In this document: positions 58,244 to 64,000 of the stretch, in pieces
Layout of the letters: every line of letters starts with the position of its first letter
How positions within the stretch are numbered: position 1 is the stretch's first letter
Assembly (NCBI GenBank): GCA_027488865.1
Contig: JAIYAU010000046.1
Span: 62,001 to 126,000, forward strand
Source: Cytophagaceae bacterium
GTDB lineage: Bacteria; Bacteroidota; Bacteroidia; Cytophagales; UBA9547
Reading direction: 5' to 3'
DNA: 64,000 nucleotides
The notes under the pieces: generated by a model
Databases searched by the model: none
The model's input: only the letters and a program-made list of their open reading frames with translations
What the model was told of the DNA's origin: nothing
Program-made: the position numbers and the translations under genes

Positions 58244-59011
58244 ATGAAAATTAGCATATTAGGAACGGGTAACGTAGGAACTCAGCTTGCCAAAGGTTTA
58301 GAAACAGCAGGACACTCAATTATAGAAATTTACAGCAGACACCTTGCAGCAGCTTCTAATCTTTGCATAAAACTATATGAAGCCGAACCAACTACTTCAC
58401 TTGATTTTTCAAAAAGTAAGGCACAGATTTTTATATTGTGTGTTTCAGATGATGCCATAGCTTTGTTGGCAAAAAAGATAAAATTACCACCACAGGGCAT
58501 ATTGGTACATACTTCGGGCACAGTTTCTATGGCTGCTTTGGGTTCGCAAGGTCATGGTGTTTTTTATCCATTGCAAACCATAAGCAAATCGAAAAAGACC
58601 AATTGGGCTCAAGTACCTATTTGTTTGGAGTCGAAAAACGAAGAGGTAAAACTGGTACTAATTGCCCTAGGACACTCGTTAAGCCAAAAGGTTTATAGCA
58701 TTGATTATGAACAACGTAAAGCTCTTCACGTAGCTGCGGTTTTTGCCTGCAATTTTACCAATCATTTACTTAAAATTGCTAAGGATATTACCGAAACGGA
58801 AGGTATGAAATTTGAAATGCTACATTCACTTGTTCAGGAAACAGTATCCAAAGCATTTACCCTTAGTCCTGAGGAAGGACAAACTGGCCCTGCCATTCGT
58901 AAGGACAATAAAACACTGAATGAACATCGTTTATTTCTTAACCATAACGATACGCTTACTCAATTCTACAATTTGTTTTCAGAAAGTATCAGAGAAACCT
59001 ATCAAGGATAA
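58244..59011 (+). CDS. Rossmann-fold protein with DUF2520 (NADP oxidoreductase-like)
   Basis: A 255-aa dinucleotide-binding protein. The N-terminus ISILGTGNVGTQLAKGLETAGHSI is a Rossmann GxGxxG loop like that of F420-dependent NADP reductases and pyrroline-carboxylate reductases; the C-terminal half is the helical DUF2520 domain (HVAAVFACNFTNHLLKIA; TGPAIRKDNKTLNEH). The substrate is unknown. It lies 67 nt after the DUF4403 gene and 150 nt before bshC. Confidence 0.83.
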   Translation: MKISILGTGNVGTQLAKGLETAGHSIIEIYSRHLAAASNLCIKLYEAEPTTSLDFSKSKAQIFILCVSDDAIALLAKKIKLPPQGILVHTSGTVSMAALGSQGHGVFYPLQTISKSKKTNWAQVPICLESKNEEVKLVLIALGHSLSQKVYSIDYEQRKALHVAAVFACNFTNHLLKIAKDITETEGMKFEMLHSLVQETVSKAFTLSPEEGQTGPAIRKDNKTLNEHRLFLNHNDTLTQFYNLFSESIRETYQG

Positions 59012-59161
59012 CAGAAATTGTCCAGCAATTACCTTTGTTTTTTTTGCATTGAAAATATGATATTTTAAAGGCTTAATGGGCAATAATTGTTTAGTTTTGA
59101 ACAATATTGTAGTAGAATTTGTATTTTGATTATGACTTTTTAAAACCACCATATATACACG

Positions 59162-60733
59162 ATGCTCCTTGAAAAAATTACACTTGAAGATACTAAACAG
59201 TTTTCTTCTTTATTTTTAGACTATCTCAAACAAAAACCAGAGCTAAAGACATTTTACAACAACCTTCCAACGTTAGCTAGTTTTGAAAAACAAATTCAAG
59301 AAAAGGCCTTTACAACACATAAAAGAGAAGTTTTACATAAGGTGCTTGTGGAGCAATATAAAGCCATTGAGTTGACGCCAACAGTACAAGAAAACATAGA
59401 TCTTTTACTCCAACCCAATACATATACCATTGCTTGTGGGCATCAACTTAATATTTTTACAGGACCTCTCTATTTTGTTTTTAAAATTATTTCCACCATT
59501 AATTTAGCCAAACAACTAAAACAAACTTACCCCAACTACAACTTTGTGCCGCTTTATTGGATGGCGACTGAGGATCATGACTTTGAGGAGATTAACCACT
59601 TTTACTTGTTTGGTAAAAAACAGGTCTGGCAGCAACTAGAAACAGGCGCGGTAGGCAACATTGGAACCCTTTCCATGTTAGAACTGCTAGAGGCACTACC
59701 CGAAGAAATGGCCGAGTATAAAAAACACTATCAAAATAATGCGCAACTTAGTGCGGCAACCAGAGCTTTGATAAACAATATTTTTGGTTCTGAAGGTTTG
59801 GTGTGTCTGGATGCCAACCATGTTGCGCTTAAAAACCAGCTGATACCTATTTTAAAAGACGAAGTTGCAAATCAAAATGCCTATAAACTAGTAAACACAA
59901 GCACCAAAAATCTGCAAAGCCTTGGATATAAAGAGCAGATTCATGCCAGAGAAATTAACTTATTCTGGATGGAGAAAGTTCTCAGGGCACGCTTAGACAA
60001 AACTACAAACGGATTTGAGTACAAAGATAATGAAGGCGAAGTTCATCTCATCTCGAATGAACGTATGCAAGAGGTGCTCGTAAATGAATGTGAAAAATTA
60101 AGTCCAAATGTGGTGCTTAGGCCCTTATACCAAGAAATTATCTTACCCAATCTTTCGTTTACAGGAGGCCCTGCGGAAATATCCTATTGGCTTCAGTTAA
60201 AATCTACCTTTGATCATTACCAAGTTCCTTTCCCAATTTTGCTACCTCGCTGTTTTGGGATGTTAGTAACTGATCAATTAAACAAAAAATTACATAAATA
60301 TAACCTTACTGTATCCGAACTTTTTCAAGACGAAAAAACTATAAAAAGACTAACCTTTAACGATGTATTATTGCTTGATTTTAACCAAGAAAAGTTAGAA
60401 ATAGGTAATTTACAAAAGATGTTGCAGGAAAAAGTAAAGGTACTTGATCCTTCTCTTTCGGGTTATATAGGGGCAGAAGTAAATAAAATAGAAAAAATAT
60501 TAGATGAAATTGAAAAACGGTTTACCAAAAGCTCAGAAAAGAAAAATGAGGAGGGCATCAACCAGATATTGAATGTAAAAGCCAAACTTTTCCCACAAGA
60601 TGAACTTCAAGAGCGCCACGAAAACATTTTTACGTTTAAAATAAATCACCCTTCTATTATACAAGAACTGCTGAATACACTTGACCCATTAGATTTTCGT
60701 TTTAATATTATTTATATTTCCAGTGCTAATTGA
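59162..60733 (+). CDS. bshC: bacillithiol biosynthesis cysteine-adding enzyme BshC
   Basis: A 523-aa enzyme that attaches cysteine to glucosaminyl-malate to finish bacillithiol, the low-molecular-weight thiol of Firmicutes and many Bacteroidota. Family landmarks are TIACGHQLNIFTGPLYFVFK, NFVPLYWMATEDHDFEEINH with the HxxH-like metal/substrate region, and the LSFTGGPAEISYWLQLK loop, followed by a C-terminal coiled coil (about 400-490). Full length. bshA and bshB are not in the window. It is 49 nt before the nucleoside transporter and may share a transcript. Confidence 0.94.
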   Translation: MLLEKITLEDTKQFSSLFLDYLKQKPELKTFYNNLPTLASFEKQIQEKAFTTHKREVLHKVLVEQYKAIELTPTVQENIDLLLQPNTYTIACGHQLNIFTGPLYFVFKIISTINLAKQLKQTYPNYNFVPLYWMATEDHDFEEINHFYLFGKKQVWQQLETGAVGNIGTLSMLELLEALPEEMAEYKKHYQNNAQLSAATRALINNIFGSEGLVCLDANHVALKNQLIPILKDEVANQNAYKLVNTSTKNLQSLGYKEQIHAREINLFWMEKVLRARLDKTTNGFEYKDNEGEVHLISNERMQEVLVNECEKLSPNVVLRPLYQEIILPNLSFTGGPAEISYWLQLKSTFDHYQVPFPILLPRCFGMLVTDQLNKKLHKYNLTVSELFQDEKTIKRLTFNDVLLLDFNQEKLEIGNLQKMLQEKVKVLDPSLSGYIGAEVNKIEKILDEIEKRFTKSSEKKNEEGINQILNVKAKLFPQDELQERHENIFTFKINHPSIIQELLNTLDPLDFRFNIIYISSAN

Positions 60734-60782
60734 TTTTTCTAAATTAGCGCATATGGAGTTACCCTAAATAAATGTACTGAAG

Positions 60783-62093
60783 ATGAATGTTTTTCGCAGT
60801 TTGATTGGCCTAGCTGTATTGATTTTGATTGCCTATTTGTTTTCACAAAACAGAAAAAACATCAATTGGCGACTAGTAACTATTGGCCTATTAGTACAAG
60901 TTATTTTTTGTTTGTTAATCACGTATGTTCCATTTATCGCCTATTTGTTTGATAAACTTGGTGAGGGTTTTATCACTTTTCTTGGTTTTTCAGCCAAAGG
61001 TGCTGAGTTTTTGTTTGGAGATCTTGCCAAAAACAGTTCCTCTTCCAAAGAAGTGAGGCATCAACTTGGTTTCTTATTTGCGTTTCAAGTATTGCCAACA
61101 CTTATCTTCTTTTCATGCATTACTACTGGGTTATACTATTTAGGTATTTTACAAAAGATGGTAAAAGGCATTGCCTGGCTAATGCAAAAAAGCATGGGGC
61201 TATCGGGTGCAGAAAGCCTGTCAGCTGCAGGAAATATTTTTTTAGGACAAACCGAAGCACCTTTGTTGGTGAAACCATTTATAAGGTACATGACCCAGTC
61301 AGAACTCATGTGTTTAATGACGGGCGGCATGGCAACACTTGCCGGCGGCGTATTGGCTGCATATGTCACGTTTTTAGGAGGTGACGATCCTGTAGAAAAA
61401 ATGCGCTATGCCTCTTATCTGTTGAGTGCCTCGTTTATGAACTCACCAGCAGCAATAGTCACTGCCAAAATGTTGGTTCCAGAAAAAGAAAAGTTCAACG
61501 ACAACTTAGAGCTCACCAAAGAAAATATTGGTTCAAACCTCATAGATGCACTATCTATTGGTGCACAAGACGGACTTAAGCTTGCTGTAAATGTGGCCGC
61601 CATGTTACTTGCGTTTATTTCTATCATTGCCAGTTTTAACTACCTGCTCAAAGACATACTTGGTGAGTTCACTGGCTTAAACACTTGGGTTGTAGAATCT
61701 ACCCATGCTACTTTTAATGGATTTACCTTGGAGTATATCTTCGGCCAAATTTTTAGGTTGGTGGCATTTGTAATTGGTGTTGACTGGAAAGATACGCTGC
61801 AAGTCGGAAGTCTTTTAGGGCAAAAAACTGTGATTAATGAATTTGTAGCCTATATTTCTCTTGCAGACATGAAATCCGCGGGTACACTAAGCCCAAAGTC
61901 CATACTTATTGCTACCTATGCCTTAAGTGGATTTTCTAATTTTAGCTCCATAGCTATCCAGATTGGTGGCATTGGTGGCATGGCTCCTAACAGACAGGCT
62001 GACGTAGCCAAGTTAGGCTTACTTTCTTTGCTAGGCGCATCATTAGCCTGTTTTTTATCAGCAACCATAGCTGGTGGGCTTACTACTTTTTAA
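60783..62093 (+). CDS. concentrative nucleoside transporter (NupC/CNT family)
   Basis: A 436-aa inner-membrane transporter with about 10 helices that imports nucleosides with H+ or Na+. CNT hallmarks: the QKSMGLSGAESLSAAGNIFLGQTEAP segment (near 140-160), SELMCLMTGGMATLAGGVLAAY, SASFMNSPAA, and the C-terminal GFSNFSSIAIQIGGIGGMAPNRQ. Length is usual. Ion and substrate preference cannot be read by eye. Probable operon with bshC. Confidence 0.93.
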   Translation: MNVFRSLIGLAVLILIAYLFSQNRKNINWRLVTIGLLVQVIFCLLITYVPFIAYLFDKLGEGFITFLGFSAKGAEFLFGDLAKNSSSSKEVRHQLGFLFAFQVLPTLIFFSCITTGLYYLGILQKMVKGIAWLMQKSMGLSGAESLSAAGNIFLGQTEAPLLVKPFIRYMTQSELMCLMTGGMATLAGGVLAAYVTFLGGDDPVEKMRYASYLLSASFMNSPAAIVTAKMLVPEKEKFNDNLELTKENIGSNLIDALSIGAQDGLKLAVNVAAMLLAFISIIASFNYLLKDILGEFTGLNTWVVESTHATFNGFTLEYIFGQIFRLVAFVIGVDWKDTLQVGSLLGQKTVINEFVAYISLADMKSAGTLSPKSILIATYALSGFSNFSSIAIQIGGIGGMAPNRQADVAKLGLLSLLGASLACFLSATIAGGLTTF

Positions 62094-62193
62094 TGCTTCT
62101 AGTTGAATATTAGTTGGTAAATTGGTACATTATCAATTGTGTCAAGTGTAAACATAGGCCACCGTATAAGATTCACTAACGAGTAAAAGCAAA

Positions 62194-62221
62194 GTAGCTT
62201 CTACAACAATGCAGAAGCTAC
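62194..62221. terminator. stem-loop between the nucleoside transporter and LRR genes
   Basis: GTAGCTTCT (62194-62202) pairs perfectly with AGAAGCTAC (62213-62221) across a 10-nt loop, between two converging 3' ends. Confidence 0.6.
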
Positions 62222-62259
62222 AAAGGACTCAAATAATTTTTTTCTTAAAACGATGGCTT

Positions 62260-63990
62260 TTATTCTTTTATCACTTTCGATACTTTGCCATTTATATTAA
62301 CGTAGTAAACGCCATTACTTAGGTGAGAAATGTTAATTATTTCATTGGTAGAATTAATTAAAGAACTATAAACAAATTCTCCCACCATATTTTGTATTGT
62401 AAATACTCCTATTGCATTTTGAACAGTAAAAATTCCTTTTGAGGGATTAGGGAAAATATTTGACGAGATGATGTTACTACTTTCATCAATTGATGTTACA
62501 CTGCAATCCAGGTTAAAAATAGATTGATTATCTATAAACCAAAATTGTTGTGTTTTAGCTATTGCTTGTGCAACATTACTTACTTGAATACACAATAATG
62601 ATGGGTTAATAGTGCTACTTAAATTTGTTAAACTAGTTGTGTTAATCAAGTTTAAACTACTTAGGTTATTATTGTTACAGGTTAATTCCTTTAAATTAGT
62701 TAATCCGCTTACATCTAGACTTGTTAAATTATTATTCTGGGTTTGTATCTTGTTTAAGCTAGTTAATCCACTTACGGTAAGGCTAGTAAGCTTGTTTTCG
62801 TAACAAATTAAATTTGCTAAACTGGTTAATCCGGTACAATTTAAACTTGTCAGCTTATTTTTATTACATTCTAAATCTATTAAACTGGTTAATCCACTCA
62901 CATTAAGACTAGAAAGATTATTTTCTGCACAATACAATGTATTTAAACTAGTTAATCCACTTACATTGAGGGTGGATAAAGCATTTAAATTGCAATTTAT
63001 ATAGCTTAATTTGGTCAAACCACTTACATTGAGGCTTGTGAGCGCACTTGAAAAAACGTTTAAAGTAGTTAATTCAGGCAATCCACTACAATCCAAGCTA
63101 GTTAATGATTTGTTTCTACCGCATAATAATTCATTTAAATTGGTTAATCCGCTTAAATTGATACTCGTAAAACTATTACTGCTACAATTTAACTTTGTTA
63201 AAGCTTTAAAATCTTCAATACCAGTTAAATCTGTTATGGCTAAATCTGATATATCCAAATTGGTAAGTCCTTCAATATTAGCGGTGTTTACATAATTATC
63301 TAATACATTATCGTAACCAAGTACAATCAATCCATTTTCAAATTTATCATCTGGCACGTAAGTAAATTTAGGAGTTACGCATGCCAAAGAATAACTAGCC
63401 AAAGCATCTTTTTTCCAATTTGAATTAGCATCTGCCGCGGCTACATTGTTTACTTGTATACATGCCAAGGAGGTGTTTTGAGTGCAATCAAAACTAGATA
63501 AACTAGTTAAACCACTCAAATTAAGCGTTGTAAGCGAATTTTTAAAACAAAGAAATTCGTTTAAATTAGAACATCCAGTCAGATTAACACTTTTTAGATT
63601 ATTATCTCCACAATACAAAGTAGTTAAACTAGTTAAACCACTCACATCTAAAGTCTCGATTAAGTTATCACTACAATCAATGGTAGTTAAATTAGGCATG
63701 TTTTTCAAGGTCAAACTAGTAATGGAATTTCCAAAACAGTACAAAGATTGTAAATTAGTAAAGTCTTGAATACCAGTAAGGTCAGTAATTGATCTAAAAC
63801 CAATATTCAAAGAAGTCATCCAATTGACACTGGCAGAATTTACATAGTTGTCAAGCGCATTGTCATATCCTAAGGAGATAAAATATTGTTCAAAGTTATC
63901 GTCAGGAATATAAATGCTTTGGGCGTTTAGGGTCACGCTTCCTAGGCCTAATAGCACTGAGGCTACAATCATTAGTAATTTTTTTTTCAC
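62260..63990 (-). CDS. leucine-rich-repeat exoprotein with T9SS sorting domain
   Basis: A 576-aa secreted protein. Signal peptide to NAQ near residue 24. Two modules follow, each opening with IPDDNFEQYFISLGYD or VPDDKFENGLIVLGYD and then LRRs; the second has at least nine 21-residue repeats of the form LTSLNVSGLTSLNTLYCxxN. Each repeat carries a Cys at the same place. Residues about 500-576 are a type A sorting domain (NIFPNPSKGIFTVQN, final SKVIKE). Start is GTG at 63990; a start upstream, beyond the window, cannot be excluded. Likely a surface adhesin or ligand binder. Confidence 0.85.
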   Translation of the reverse strand: MKKKLLMIVASVLLGLGSVTLNAQSIYIPDDNFEQYFISLGYDNALDNYVNSASVNWMTSLNIGFRSITDLTGIQDFTNLQSLYCFGNSITSLTLKNMPNLTTIDCSDNLIETLDVSGLTSLTTLYCGDNNLKSVNLTGCSNLNEFLCFKNSLTTLNLSGLTSLSSFDCTQNTSLACIQVNNVAAADANSNWKKDALASYSLACVTPKFTYVPDDKFENGLIVLGYDNVLDNYVNTANIEGLTNLDISDLAITDLTGIEDFKALTKLNCSSNSFTSINLSGLTNLNELLCGRNKSLTSLDCSGLPELTTLNVFSSALTSLNVSGLTKLSYINCNLNALSTLNVSGLTSLNTLYCAENNLSSLNVSGLTSLIDLECNKNKLTSLNCTGLTSLANLICYENKLTSLTVSGLTSLNKIQTQNNNLTSLDVSGLTNLKELTCNNNNLSSLNLINTTSLTNLSSTINPSLLCIQVSNVAQAIAKTQQFWFIDNQSIFNLDCSVTSIDESSNIISSNIFPNPSKGIFTVQNAIGVFTIQNMVGEFVYSSLINSTNEIINISHLSNGVYYVNINGKVSKVIKE

Positions 63991-64000
63991 TTGTTTAGAA

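Noticed and set aside
62400-63800. Regular short repeats resembling a CRISPR array
   Set aside because: The 63-bp periodicity is in frame and encodes the leucine-rich repeats; there are no unique spacers and no cas genes.

Overview
The window is 64 kb of AT-rich, densely coding chromosome from a member of the Bacteroidota. The evidence is two type IX secretion (T9SS) C-terminal sorting domains, a PorP/SprF-family protein, DUF1501/DUF1800, DUF3467 and DUF3109 proteins, the bacillithiol enzyme BshC, and promoters of the TTTG-N19-TAnnTTTG type before many genes. BshC, a photolyase and many histidine kinases fit a free-living Cytophagales/Sphingobacteriia-like organism, but that finer placement is only a guess. 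There are no rRNA or tRNA genes, insertion sequences, prophages or CRISPR arrays. This is mostly core chromosome.

Layout. 0.3-9.4 kb: a metal-binding-type lipoprotein, DUF3109, M42 peptidase, FMN reductase, a broken GH18 chitinase remnant, RluF, an unknown protein, MazG and a DUF1800/DUF1501 pair. 9.6-18.4 kb: ClpB, a zinc phospholipase C-like exoprotein, an outer-membrane-type protein, an autoregulated XRE-S24 repressor, Bcp, PorP/SprF, FolB and a DivIVA-like protein. 18.5-24.4 kb: a DEAD-box helicase behind a GC-rich structured leader, a histidine kinase without ATPase domain, IspH, Cmk with an unlisted 42-aa lipoprotein, and Ppx/GppA. 24.7-31 kb: a sensor kinase, metH under a SAM-I riboswitch, DUF3467. 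31-41 kb: RhlE-like helicase, lysozyme, a small MazG-like enzyme, thiS-thiC under a TPP riboswitch, DnaB, YebC, MetK, ferredoxin. 41-54 kb: LuxC-type acyl-CoA reductase, acpP-fabF-rnc, then on the minus strand YfiR, CHASE8-type kinase, response regulator, thioredoxin and MnmE; next glutaryl-CoA dehydrogenase divergent from tryptophan dioxygenase, then DnaK. 54-64 kb: metallophosphoesterase, photolyase, DUF4403 lipoprotein, DUF2520, BshC, nucleoside transporter and a leucine-rich-repeat T9SS substrate.

Several genes share pathways. MetH and MetK belong to the methionine/SAM cycle and the SAM-I switch senses its product. ThiS and ThiC make the two halves of thiamine under TPP control. AcpP and FabF serve fatty-acid elongation. 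ClpB and DnaK are disaggregation partners although 42 kb apart. Two RNA helicases, RNase III, RluF and MnmE make the window rich in RNA metabolism.

The most notable things not explained by standard annotation are the structured, possibly pseudoknotted leader before the DEAD-box helicase (18.59-18.76 kb), the composition step inside metH, the YfiR/CHASE8 sensor wired to a histidine kinase instead of a diguanylate cyclase, an operator that encloses the promoter of the XRE-S24 gene, and a 35-nt near-perfect palindrome before dnaK. All assignments come from reading the sequence by eye; no database search was run.
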